Both the position numbers and the translations under genes were made by a program. The notes under the pieces are model-generated. The model worked only from the letters and a program-made list of their open reading frames with translations, did not search any database and was not told the origin of the DNA. A stretch of 64,000 nt of DNA from Afipia sp. GAS231 (GTDB taxonomy: Bacteria > Pseudomonadota > Alphaproteobacteria > Rhizobiales > Xanthobacteraceae), in assembly GCF_900103365.1 (NCBI RefSeq), contig NZ_LT629703.1:2914001-2978000 (forward strand), read 5' to 3'. This document shows, piece by piece, positions 1 through 7,940 of this stretch (position 1 is the stretch's first letter; the number at the start of each line of letters is the position of its first letter).

Positions 1-719
1 CCGACCGCACCGAGGCGCTGATGATCGGGAATCACGACGTCGGTGAAATAGACCTCGTTGAATTCCTGCATGCCGTTGGCCTGCTTGATCGGCCGCACCT
101 CGACGCCCGGGCTCTTCATGTCGAGGAAGAACATCGTCAGGCCCTTGTGCTTCGGCACATTGGGGTCGGTGCGCGTGATCAGCAGACCGTAATCCGAATA
201 GTGCGCGCCGGAGGTCCAGATCTTCTGGCCGTTGACGACCCAGTTGTCGCCTTTCTTCTCGGCGCGGGTACGAAGCCCCGCGACGTCGGAGCCGCCGGCC
301 GGCTCGGAGAACAACTGGCACCAGATATGTTCACCGGAAGCGAGCTTCGGCAGATAGTGGCGTTTGTGCTCCTCACTGCCGAACGCCATCACGGTCGGAC
401 CGCACATGCCTTCGCCGATCTGGAACGGTTGCGTCAGCTTGCCGTAGACGCCCTCTTCCTGCTGCCAGATCACCTTCTCGATCGGGGTGGCGCCGCGGCC
501 GCCATATTCCTTCGGCCAGTGCAGGCAGGCCCAGCCGCCTTCGGCCTTCTTCTTCTGCCAGGCCTTGCCGACGTCGACGATCTCTTCCTTCTCGAGCCGG
601 ATGCGGCCGAGTGAGGATTTGGAAAGCTCGGCCTCATATTTTTTCGGCGCGTTGGCCTCGACCCATTTGCGGGCGAGGCTACGGAATTCGGCTTCCTGCG
701 GGGTGTCGTCGAAGTTCAT
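1..719 (-). CDS. Acyl-CoA dehydrogenase, large-subunit type (C-terminus cut by window edge)
   Basis: Flavin-dependent alpha,beta-dehydrogenation of an acyl-CoA. About 239 codons are visible from the ATG at 719; the frame is open to base 1, so the C-terminal helical domain lies outside the window. The N-terminus (MNFDDTPQEA) and the middle (WCQLFSEPAGGSDVAGLRTR, then GQKIWTSGAHYSDYG) match the next gene (835-2082) almost residue for residue, so the two are tandem paralogues. It is the last gene seen of a minus-strand catabolic run and is separated from its paralogue by a palindromic repeat. The substrate cannot be read from the sequence. Confidence 0.9.
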   Translation of the reverse strand, partial: MNFDDTPQEAEFRSLARKWVEANAPKKYEAELSKSSLGRIRLEKEEIVDVGKAWQKKKAEGGWACLHWPKEYGGRGATPIEKVIWQQEEGVYGKLTQPFQIGEGMCGPTVMAFGSEEHKRHYLPKLASGEHIWCQLFSEPAGGSDVAGLRTRAEKKGDNWVVNGQKIWTSGAHYSDYGLLITRTDPNVPKHKGLTMFFLDMKSPGVEVRPIKQANGMQEFNEVYFTDVVIPDHQRLGAV

Positions 720-736
720 GGCGGCTTCCTCTTTCT

Positions 737-827
737 GTCATTCCGGGGCGCGCATCGCGCGAACCCGGAATCTCGATTTACAACCTCTAGATTCCGGGTC
801 TGCGCCTGCGGCGCATCCCGGAATGAC
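737..827. repeat. Dispersed palindrome, 'GTCATTCCGG' family, copy 1
   Basis: It starts GTCATTCCGG and ends CCGGAATGAC, with an inner pair CCCGGAATCT / AGATTCCGGG. Related copies lie at 2099-2218 and 17361-17439. It fills the gap between the two paralogous dehydrogenase genes. Confidence 0.75.
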
Positions 828-834
828 GATCTTG

Positions 835-2082
835 TTACGCGCGTCCCTTGGTCGGAATCTTGTTGAACGGCACGTCCTTGTCGACCCGGATATCTCCGGG
901 CAGGCCAAGCACGCGCTCGGCGATGATATTGCGCATGATTTCGTCGGTACCGCCCTCGACGCGGGTACCCGGCGCACGCAGCAGCATCGCCTGGAATTTT
1001 CCGGCGACTTCGGCGTCTTCCGGCCCGCTCAGCACGCCTGCGGCGCCCTGCAGATCGAGCGCGTACATCGCCACGTCCTGAATCATCGAACCCGCCACCA
1101 GCTTGCCGATGGAGTTTTCCGGACCCGGACGGTCGCCCTTCGACAGCGCCGAGATCGCGCGCATCGAGGTATATTTCAACCCGCTCGCCTTTACCGCCCA
1201 GTTCGCCAGCTTGGAACGGACGCCAGGATCTTCGATCGCGGGACCATCCTCCAGCATCAGGCTGTTGCAGAACTCGAACAGCTCCGGAAAGCCGGTCGAG
1301 ACACCGGCGCCGATCGACATGCGCTCGTTCATCAGCGTGGTCAGCGACACGTTCCAGCCGTCATTGACGGCGCCGAGCCGCTGCGAATCCGGGATCTTCA
1401 CGTCGGTGAAATAGACCTCGTTGAAGTCGGAATGTCCGCTGGCCTGCTTGATCGGCCGCACCTCGACACCAGGGCTCTTCATGTCCAGGAAGAACATGGT
1501 GAGGCCCTTGTGCTTGGCAACGGTCGGATCGGTGCGCGTCAGCAGGATGCCGTAATCCGAATAGTGCGCGCCCGAGGTCCAGATCTTCTGGCCGTTGATG
1601 ATCCAGTCGTCGCCCTTCTTCTCGGCGCGCGTGCGCAAGCCGGCAACGTCGGAACCGCCAGCGGGTTCGGAGAACAACTGGCACCAGACCTTTTCGCCCG
1701 ACGCCAGCGGCGGCAGATATTTGCGCTTCTGCTCTTCGCCGGCGAACGCCATCATGGTCGGTCCGCACATGCCATGGCCGATGATGAAGACGCCGGAGAG
1801 CTTGCCGAACGGTCCCTCTTCCTGCTGCCAAATCACGCGTTCGATCGGCGACGATCCACGGCCGCCATATTCCTTCGGCCAGTGCAGACAGGCCCAGCCG
1901 GCGTCAGCCTTCTTCTTCTGCCAGACTTTTGCGACTTCGAGAATGTTGACGTCCTTGAGTGCGGAGCGACCGAGCGAGGATTTGCGTAGTTCATCCTCAT
2001 ACTGCTTCGGCGCATTGGCGCCGATCCAGGCTTTCGCCTCGGCGCGGAACGCGGCTTCCTGCGGGGTGTCATCGAAGTTCAT
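835..2082 (-). CDS. Acyl-CoA dehydrogenase, large-subunit type
   Basis: FAD enzyme of 415 aa that oxidises an acyl-CoA to the 2-enoyl-CoA. The start chosen is the ATG at 2082 (MNFDDTPQEA), matching the paralogue upstream; a seven-codon extension is possible. Visible marks are the FAD/substrate segment WCQLFSEPAGGSDVAGLRTR (about 130-150), the KIWTSGAHYSDYG strand, and the C-terminal GGTDEIMRNIIAERVLGLP. Next upstream is a smaller dehydrogenase (2228-3355) of the beta-subunit look. Adjacent large/small dehydrogenase genes are typical of the alpha2-beta2 enzymes of steroid and side-chain catabolism. That quaternary structure is inference. Confidence 0.93.
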   Translation of the reverse strand: MNFDDTPQEAAFRAEAKAWIGANAPKQYEDELRKSSLGRSALKDVNILEVAKVWQKKKADAGWACLHWPKEYGGRGSSPIERVIWQQEEGPFGKLSGVFIIGHGMCGPTMMAFAGEEQKRKYLPPLASGEKVWCQLFSEPAGGSDVAGLRTRAEKKGDDWIINGQKIWTSGAHYSDYGILLTRTDPTVAKHKGLTMFFLDMKSPGVEVRPIKQASGHSDFNEVYFTDVKIPDSQRLGAVNDGWNVSLTTLMNERMSIGAGVSTGFPELFEFCNSLMLEDGPAIEDPGVRSKLANWAVKASGLKYTSMRAISALSKGDRPGPENSIGKLVAGSMIQDVAMYALDLQGAAGVLSGPEDAEVAGKFQAMLLRAPGTRVEGGTDEIMRNIIAERVLGLPGDIRVDKDVPFNKIPTKGRA

Positions 2083-2098
2083 GACGTTGTCCTTGCTC

Positions 2099-2218
2099 GT
2101 CATTCCGGACGATCCGCCTTTGCGGATCGATCCGGAATCCAGAAGTTATTATCTCGAGATTCTCAGATGTGCAGTTGCACATCATAGTTCGCGGCGTACC
2201 GCCGCGCCCCGGAATGAC
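2099..2218. repeat. Dispersed palindrome, 'GTCATTCCGG' family, copy 2
   Basis: Ends are GTCATTCCGG and CCGGAATGAC, as in copy 1, with a different centre. It fills the gap between two dehydrogenase genes. Confidence 0.75.
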
Positions 2219-2227
2219 TCGTAACAA

Positions 2228-3355
2228 TCAAGCCGCGTTGCGTTTGCGCATGTGGTCGATCAGCGCGTCTTCCCAGTACGACAGGCTGCCGAGCGTCAGC
2301 GCGGTGGCGTTGGCGCGGCGGTAGTACATATGGCAGTCGAACTCCCAGGTGAAACCCATGCCGCCATGAACCTGGATGTTGTTCTTGGAGCAGTGCTGGA
2401 ACGCCTGCGTCGCGCTGATGCGCGCGGCGGCCGCCGCTTCCGGCAATTCCGAGGCGTTGGTCGAGAGCGCCCAGGCGCCGTAATAGCAATTGGAACGCGC
2501 CAGCGTCGCCGAGACATACATGTCGGCGAGGATGTGCTTCACCGCCTGGAACGAACCGATCGGACGGCCGAAGGCGATACGATCGAGTGCGTAATCGCGG
2601 CCCATCTCCAGCGCGCGGTCGGACCCGCCGACCTGTTCGAACGCCAGCAAGACCGCGGCGCGGTCGAGCACCTGCGTGACAACGCTCCAGCCTTCACCGG
2701 CCGCGCCGAGCGGCTCGGCCTTGCAGTTCTTGAAGGTGAGTTCAGCCTGACCACGGGTCGGATCGAGATTGGTCAGCGACTTTACCTCGACGCCGCCGGC
2801 CTTGAGATCGACAATGAACAGCGAGATATCGGAATCGCGTCCCGACGATCCCGTGCGCGCCGCGACGACGGCGAAATCGGCAATCGCGCCATCCGGCACC
2901 GGCTTCTTCGTGCCGTTCAGCGTGCCGCCGGCAGCGGACAGCTTGATCGCCGCCGGTGACGGATTACCCTTGCCTTCGAACAGCGCCAGCGTGCCGATCG
3001 CGTCGCCCGAGGCAATCTTCGGCAGCCACTTCTGCTTTTGCGCGTCGCTTCCTGCGATCATCAGCGCTTCAGCGGCGAGATAGACCGTGGAAGAAAACGG
3101 CACCGGCGCCAGCGCGCGGCCCATTTCTTCGGCGATCACGCAGAGTTCGAGATGGCCGGCGCCCGCGCCGCCGAACGCTTCGGGGATTGCAATGCCGAGG
3201 AAACCCATTTCGGCGAGGCCTTTCCACAGCTCCTTGTCGTACGGCGCCTTGCCGTCCAGCACCGCGCGCACGGCCTTCGGCGGGCACTTCTCGGCGAGGA
3301 ACTTCCTCGCTTCGTCACGCATCTGCTTTTGTTCGTCGGAGAAATCGAAATTCAT
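2228..3355 (-). CDS. Acyl-CoA dehydrogenase, small-subunit type
   Basis: Protein of 375 aa starting MNFDFSDEQKQMRDEARKFL. It has the acyl-CoA dehydrogenase fold: an N-terminal helical domain, a middle domain, and a C-terminal segment with IQVHGGMGFTWEFDCHMYYR (about 330-350). The middle domain is less conserved than in the large-subunit genes and lacks their EPAGGSDV motif. Low conservation of the flavin/substrate loop is usual for the beta subunit of heterotetrameric dehydrogenases. It lies between the large-type gene and the CoA ligase in one minus-strand run, so probably acts on the CoA ester made by that ligase. Confidence 0.9.
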   Translation of the reverse strand: MNFDFSDEQKQMRDEARKFLAEKCPPKAVRAVLDGKAPYDKELWKGLAEMGFLGIAIPEAFGGAGAGHLELCVIAEEMGRALAPVPFSSTVYLAAEALMIAGSDAQKQKWLPKIASGDAIGTLALFEGKGNPSPAAIKLSAAGGTLNGTKKPVPDGAIADFAVVAARTGSSGRDSDISLFIVDLKAGGVEVKSLTNLDPTRGQAELTFKNCKAEPLGAAGEGWSVVTQVLDRAAVLLAFEQVGGSDRALEMGRDYALDRIAFGRPIGSFQAVKHILADMYVSATLARSNCYYGAWALSTNASELPEAAAAARISATQAFQHCSKNNIQVHGGMGFTWEFDCHMYYRRANATALTLGSLSYWEDALIDHMRKRNAA

Positions 3356-3382
3356 GGCGCTCTACTCGCGTTGGTGTGCGTT

Positions 3383-5254
3383 TCAGTTCAAAACAATGAC
3401 GTCTTCGCCGGGACGATCGGCGTACAGCTTCTCGACCAGCGCGGCGCGGCGTTCGAGGCCGGCGCGCTGGTTGATGTAGCCCTTGTCGGTGAGTTCGTTG
3501 CCGTCGATCGACGGCGGCTCGGCCATCAGCATCGCGCGGGCGACCCGCATGCTGCTGCCCTTGCAAGCCGTGTTGTGCGCTTCCAGACCGCGTTTGACGC
3601 AGGCGATGACGTCGGGATGCTTGATCACTTCCTCGAACGTTGCATCGGCATTGCCGACGATCTGGCGGCAGGCATGCAGATTGGGCCAGGCCAGAAGCCC
3701 GACGAATTCGCGATCCTGTCCCGCGACCAGCGCATCATGCACCGCCGGCGTGGCGGCCGCGATCGCGTCGGTGCGCAGCGAGCCGACATGGACGAAGGTG
3801 CCTGTTGTGAGCTTGAAGTCCTCGACCACGCGGCCGGCAAAGATGATGCCCTGCAGCGGGTCGCTGTCGTCGACGAACACGCCGGCGTCTCCGATGCAGT
3901 AGAAGCCTTCCTCGTCGAACATTTTCTTCGTCAACTCAGGCTGACCGAAATAGCCGGGCGTGACGTTGATGCCGCGCAGCCGCAGCTCGTATTTCGAACC
4001 GCACGGCACCAGCTTCAGTTCGACGCCGGGAAACGGCAGGCCGATCAGGCCGACGCGCTCGGTGTCCCAATAGGTGCCGGTCGCGGTTGGCGCGGTCTCG
4101 GTTGAACCCCAGCCGGTATAGAACACGATGCGCTCGCCGGTGGTCTTCACCGCCAGCGCCTGCATGCGGTCGTAGAGATCGTCCGGCAGCCGCGCGCCGC
4201 CATAGGCCATGATGCTCAGGTTCTTGAAGAAGCTGCGGCAGAGCGCGTCGTCCTTTTCCATCGCCGCGGCGAGCGCGGCGTAACCAGCGGGCACGTTGGC
4301 ATAATAGGTCGGCGAGACGTCACGGAGATTCTTCAACGTCTCCTCGAAAAGACCCGGCATCGGCCGGCCATCGTCAATATAGAGTGTGCCGCCATCGACC
4401 AGGATCGGATGGAACGCGGCATTGCCGCCCATGGTGTGATTCCACGGCATCCAGTCGAGCATGGTGGCGATCGGCCCGTTCGGATCGCGCGGGCGCACCT
4501 GCATCATCATCGCCGCATTGGCGCACATCATCTCCTGGGTGTTGATGACGGCCTTGGGCATACCGGTCGAGCCCGAGGTGAACAGCAGCTTGCCGACGCT
4601 ATCGGGCGTGATCTTCGCAATCGACTCCTCGACTGCGTTGGTCACTGAGGTCCCCGCGAGATCGGCAAACGACACGCTTTCGATGCCGTCGCAGGGCCGC
4701 ACGACATGCACGACGGTGACGCCGGCGAGATCGAGCGCCTTCAACGCCTTTTCGAAAGTCGGGCCGTCCTGAACCATCACGACCGCAGGCTTGATCAGGT
4801 TGAAGAGGTATTTGAGCTTCAGATGATCCTGGCTCATCAGCGAATAGGCCGGCGACACCGGTGCCGCCGGCAGGCGCGCCTGCATCGCGGCCTGCGTCAT
4901 CAATGCATGTTCGATCGAATTGCCGGAGAGGATCGCAACCGGACGGCCGTCCGCAATGCCGAGATTGAGCAGGCCTTGCGTCAGCGCGTCGACGGTGCCC
5001 TTGGCTTCACCGTATGAAACCTTGCGCCATTGCCGCTCAGTACCGCCGCGCTGCGCCAGCCAGGTACGGTCGGGCGCTTGCTTCGCCCACTTCGCCAATG
5101 ATGCCGGGATATGCGTCTCGTAAGCCTGCAGCGGAATTCGCGATTTCAGAACGACGACGCCGTCGGGCCGACGTTCGACGTCGATGTCGCGCTTCAGCCA
5201 TTCGATCTTGCGAAAGCCGGGCTTGGTCAGCACCTCGGCTGCATTCCCACTCAT
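3383..5254 (-). CDS. Feruloyl-CoA synthase-like acyl-CoA ligase
   Basis: ANL-superfamily ligase of 623 aa that adenylates a carboxylic acid and transfers it to CoA. The ATG at 5254 is preferred; a 36-codon upstream extension has no family support. The P-loop LLFTSGSTGMPKAVINTQ, the A5-like region GWGSTETAPTATG and the late FAGRVVEDFKLTTG motif are all present. Overall layout and length resemble feruloyl-CoA synthases, which activate hydroxycinnamates. With the hydratase, SDR and thiolase next door, a CoA-dependent beta-oxidative shortening of an aromatic side chain is plausible, but specificity is not proven. Confidence 0.85.
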   Translation of the reverse strand: MSGNAAEVLTKPGFRKIEWLKRDIDVERRPDGVVVLKSRIPLQAYETHIPASLAKWAKQAPDRTWLAQRGGTERQWRKVSYGEAKGTVDALTQGLLNLGIADGRPVAILSGNSIEHALMTQAAMQARLPAAPVSPAYSLMSQDHLKLKYLFNLIKPAVVMVQDGPTFEKALKALDLAGVTVVHVVRPCDGIESVSFADLAGTSVTNAVEESIAKITPDSVGKLLFTSGSTGMPKAVINTQEMMCANAAMMMQVRPRDPNGPIATMLDWMPWNHTMGGNAAFHPILVDGGTLYIDDGRPMPGLFEETLKNLRDVSPTYYANVPAGYAALAAAMEKDDALCRSFFKNLSIMAYGGARLPDDLYDRMQALAVKTTGERIVFYTGWGSTETAPTATGTYWDTERVGLIGLPFPGVELKLVPCGSKYELRLRGINVTPGYFGQPELTKKMFDEEGFYCIGDAGVFVDDSDPLQGIIFAGRVVEDFKLTTGTFVHVGSLRTDAIAAATPAVHDALVAGQDREFVGLLAWPNLHACRQIVGNADATFEEVIKHPDVIACVKRGLEAHNTACKGSSMRVARAMLMAEPPSIDGNELTDKGYINQRAGLERRAALVEKLYADRPGEDVIVLN

Positions 5255-5303
5255 ATTGCGTCTCCCGGAATACGGTCCTTTGCGGATCCTTTGTCTTGTT
5301 TTC

Positions 5304-6110
5304 CTACCGCCTGATATAGACAGGCTTTCGCTTTTCGAGAAAGGCCCTGATGCCTTCGCCAAAATCTTCCGAGCGGCTGCACAGCACCTGATTGCGGTCT
5401 TCCATCGCGATCACGGCTTCGATGGATCCGGCATCGACGCTCATATTGAGGCATTCCTTGGACAGCCTCAAACCTGTCGGCGAGGCCGTCATCATCGCAT
5501 CGACGTAAGGTTCCGCCGCGGCATCGAGCCCGCCTTCCTCGACCACTTCGGAAACGAGACCGACGGCAAGCGCCCGCTCGGCGCCGATGAAGCGTCCGGT
5601 CAGGATCAGTTCCGACGCAACCGACACGCCGACCAGGCGCGGCAGGAAATAGCTGGTGCCGATATCGCAGCCGCCAAGGCCGAGCTTGATGAAGGCACAG
5701 TTCATCCGCGCGGATTTGGTCGCGATCCTGATGTCGGCGGCAAGCGCCAGCGCAAATCCGCCGCCGGCCGCCGCGCCCTGCACCAGCGCAATGATCGGCT
5801 GCGGACAGCGCCGCATCAGCATCACGATATCGGCGATCCGTCGCTGCGAATCCAAGGACTCGGTGACGCCGGGCGGCTCCTGCTGCCCGGCCCGGCGCGC
5901 CATCGCATGTTTGAGGTCGAGGCCGGCACAGAACGCGTTGCCTGCGCCCTTCAGCACCACGACGCGGGTCGAACGATTACGCTGCAGGCCCTGGAAATAG
6001 GTGTTCAACGCGTCGATCAGTTCGGGGTTGAGCGCGTTGAGGCTGTCCGGGCGATTGAGCGTCACCCGGTCGACCCCGTCGTCGTGTTCGATCAGCAGCG
6101 GTTGAGTCAC
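5304..6110 (-). CDS. Enoyl-CoA hydratase/isomerase family protein
   Basis: Crotonase-fold protein of 268 aa. The oxyanion-hole segments are visible: NAFCAGLDLKHA (about 58-69) and the second GAAAGGGFALALAADIRIA (about 110-128). It would hydrate a 2-enoyl-CoA; some family members act as hydratase-lyases on feruloyl-CoA to give vanillin. It sits 49 bp upstream of the feruloyl-CoA synthase-like gene on the same strand, so its substrate is probably that ligase's product after dehydrogenation, or directly if the acid is a cinnamate. Confidence 0.9.
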   Translation of the reverse strand: MTQPLLIEHDDGVDRVTLNRPDSLNALNPELIDALNTYFQGLQRNRSTRVVVLKGAGNAFCAGLDLKHAMARRAGQQEPPGVTESLDSQRRIADIVMLMRRCPQPIIALVQGAAAGGGFALALAADIRIATKSARMNCAFIKLGLGGCDIGTSYFLPRLVGVSVASELILTGRFIGAERALAVGLVSEVVEEGGLDAAAEPYVDAMMTASPTGLRLSKECLNMSVDAGSIEAVIAMEDRNQVLCSRSEDFGEGIRAFLEKRKPVYIRR

Positions 6111-6127
6111 GCGTCACTCCCCATCAC

Positions 6128-6245
6128 CGTCGTCCCCGCGAACGCGGGGACCCATACGCCGTGCCATTTCGTGATGGCACGGTCGCAGAGACCTTCAGAA
6201 CAACAACCGCCGCGGAGTATGGGTCCCGGCGTTCGCCGGGACGAC
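6128..6245. repeat. Dispersed palindrome, 'CGTCGTCCC...GGGACCCATA' family, copy 1
   Basis: The outer arms are CGTCGTCCCCGCGAACGC and GCGTTCGCCGGGACGAC, and the inner arms include GGGACCCATAC and GTATGGGTCCC. Related copies are at 9148-9306, 17478-17505 (half) and 51198-51318. Confidence 0.8.
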
Positions 6246-6272
6246 TCGCTGGGGGTTCTCCGCAAACAACAA

Positions 6273-7031
6273 CTACCGCGGCGCCATGCGAATCGCGCCG
6301 TCGAGACGGATGGTCTCGCCGTTGAGCATCGGGTTCTCGACGATATGAACCGCGAGGTTGCCGTACTCAGAGGCATCGCCGAGGCGGGCCGGATGCGGCA
6401 CCTGGGCGCCGAGGCTCTTGCGGGCTTCTTCGTTCAGGCCCATCAGCAGCGGCGTCAGGAACAGGCCCGGCGCGATGGTGTTGACGCGGATCTTGAGGCT
6501 GGCGAGGTCGCGCGCGGCCGGCAGCGTCAGGCCGACGACGCCGCCCTTCGAGGCGGAGTAGGCGATCTGGCCGATTTGGCCTTCATAGGCCGCGACGCTG
6601 GCGGTGTTGATGGCGACGCCACGCTCTTCGCCGATCGGGGCCTCGGTCGCCAGCCGTTCGGCGAACAGGCGCAGCACGTTGAAGGTGCCGATCAAGTTGA
6701 CGTTGATGATGCGGACGAACTTCGCCAGCGGATAGACGCCGTCCTTGCCGACGATACGCTGCGATCCGCCGATGCCGGCGCAGTTCATCAGCACGCGGGC
6801 GATGCCGTGGGCGGCTTCCGCCTTGGCAATCGCGGCTTTGATGGCTTCCTCGTCGGTGACGTCAGCGTGGAGGGCAACGCCCTTCACTTCGGCGGCGACC
6901 TTTTCGGCATTTTCCTTGTTCTGGTCGATCACGCCGATCTTCGCACCCTTGGCCGCCATGGCGCGGGCGGTGGCGGCGCCGAGGCCGGAGCCACCACCGG
7001 TGATGAGAACGGCAACGTCTTTCAACTGCAT
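6273..7031 (-). CDS. Short-chain dehydrogenase, 3-hydroxyacyl-CoA dehydrogenase type
   Basis: NAD(P)-dependent SDR of 252 aa. The cofactor motif TGGGSGLG is at about 11-18, NCAG at about 83-86, and the active site is Ser in NTASVAAYEG followed by YSASK. Sequence and length resemble type-2 3-hydroxyacyl-CoA dehydrogenases (HSD10-like). In this cluster it would oxidise the 3-hydroxyacyl-CoA made by the hydratase and hand a 3-ketoacyl-CoA to the divergent thiolase. It is on the same strand as, and probably cotranscribed with, the hydratase and ligase. Confidence 0.88.
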   Translation of the reverse strand: MQLKDVAVLITGGGSGLGAATARAMAAKGAKIGVIDQNKENAEKVAAEVKGVALHADVTDEEAIKAAIAKAEAAHGIARVLMNCAGIGGSQRIVGKDGVYPLAKFVRIINVNLIGTFNVLRLFAERLATEAPIGEERGVAINTASVAAYEGQIGQIAYSASKGGVVGLTLPAARDLASLKIRVNTIAPGLFLTPLLMGLNEEARKSLGAQVPHPARLGDASEYGNLAVHIVENPMLNGETIRLDGAIRMAPR

Positions 7032-7083
7032 CTTGATAACCTTTCCTTGGGGCGTTTCTTCTCTAGACTTGTTTGGCGAGTAG

Positions 7084-7136
7084 CTGACGGTGAATAGCGA
7101 ATGGCTTTACAATTCCATACGCTATTCACCGTCAGC
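7084..7136. repeat. Short inverted repeat overlapping the 3' end of the TetR gene
   Basis: A perfect 16-bp inverted repeat, CTGACGGTGAATAGCG and its complement, encloses about 20 bp. The right arm encodes the last residues and stop of the TetR protein. It may act as a transcription end between TetR and the SDR, but there is no clear T-run. Confidence 0.6.
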
Positions 7137-7796
7137 CATTCGCCCCTTCTTCTCTTGCAGCATTCCGCCACAGATCAGCGCTTCCATGTGCTTGATGTAC
7201 TGGCGGCATACTTCATCCGTGACCGGACCCACGCCGGTCGCACGCGACATTGCGTGGCGGCCGAAGAACAGGTGATCGCAGGCGCCGACCAGGCTGGTGT
7301 AGAACATGACCGGATCGATATCGCGAAACTCGCCGGCCTTGACGCCTTCGGCGAGCAGCCGGCGCTGAAAATCCAGCAGCGGCGCCACGAAGAATTTCGA
7401 GACTTCGTCGGCGGCCTCCGCGCTGCTTTCATGCAGCAGATAATGGATCAGCCGGTTCATGTAGGGGAACTGGTGATAGGCGCGAATGATGCCGCCGATA
7501 TGCAGGCGCAGTTTTGCGGCCGGAGCGATCGGCTGGCTGATCAAATATTCAAGCTGGCTCATTTCGGTGGCGGCGTCGCGCGCCAAAAGCGCCAGCAACA
7601 GCCCGTCCTTGTTGCCGAAATGGTATTTCACCAGGGCTGCGTTGACGCCGGACTTCTGCGCGATGTCGGAAAGCGAGACTTCGATCGAGGCACGCTCGAT
7701 CATCAGCTCGCTGGCCGCGACAAGCAGCTTCTCGGCGGTGGAATTTTTTCCGCCCGGAAGCCTCGTCGGTACGCTGGTATTCAACTGTGATCCCAT
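7122..7796 (-). CDS. TetR-family transcriptional regulator
   Basis: DNA-binding repressor-type protein of 224 aa from the ATG at 7796 (MGSQLNTSVPTRLPGG); a 17-codon extension is possible. The helix-turn-helix is SLSDIAQKSGVNAALVKYHFGNKDGLLLAL, at about 40-70, and the rest is an alpha-helical ligand domain. It lies between the minus-strand ligase/hydratase/SDR genes and the divergent thiolase, so it most likely controls both sides in response to an acyl-CoA. A candidate operator is at 7853-7872. Its last codons lie inside a short inverted repeat. Confidence 0.9.
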   Translation of the reverse strand: MGSQLNTSVPTRLPGGKNSTAEKLLVAASELMIERASIEVSLSDIAQKSGVNAALVKYHFGNKDGLLLALLARDAATEMSQLEYLISQPIAPAAKLRLHIGGIIRAYHQFPYMNRLIHYLLHESSAEAADEVSKFFVAPLLDFQRRLLAEGVKAGEFRDIDPVMFYTSLVGACDHLFFGRHAMSRATGVGPVTDEVCRQYIKHMEALICGGMLQEKKGRMADGE

Positions 7797-7852
7797 CACT
7801 GCCTGGTCCGAAATCCGGCCGCACATAAGCGCATGCCGCGGCTGCACTCAAG

Positions 7853-7872
7853 AGTTAATTGATTGATTGACT
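7853..7872. promoter_or_regulatory. Candidate TetR operator in the tetR/thiolase intergenic region
   Basis: AGTTAATTGATTGATTGACT is an AT-rich imperfect palindrome (7 of 10 half-site positions match) in an otherwise GC-rich gap between the divergent regulator and thiolase genes. The site is inferred from position and symmetry only. Confidence 0.35.
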
Positions 7873-7940
7873 AAATCCCGGACCACCCCTTAAATCCGGC
7901 CCAACTTTTCCATCCAACAAACAATTCAGGGAGAACAGAC

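Noticed and set aside
487..1989. A 500-codon plus-strand frame across the dehydrogenase genes
   Set aside because: Antisense shadow of two acyl-CoA dehydrogenase genes and a repeat; composition is that of a non-coding frame.
5184..7097. A 637-codon plus-strand frame
   Set aside because: It is antisense to the hydratase and SDR genes, both with complete active-site motifs.
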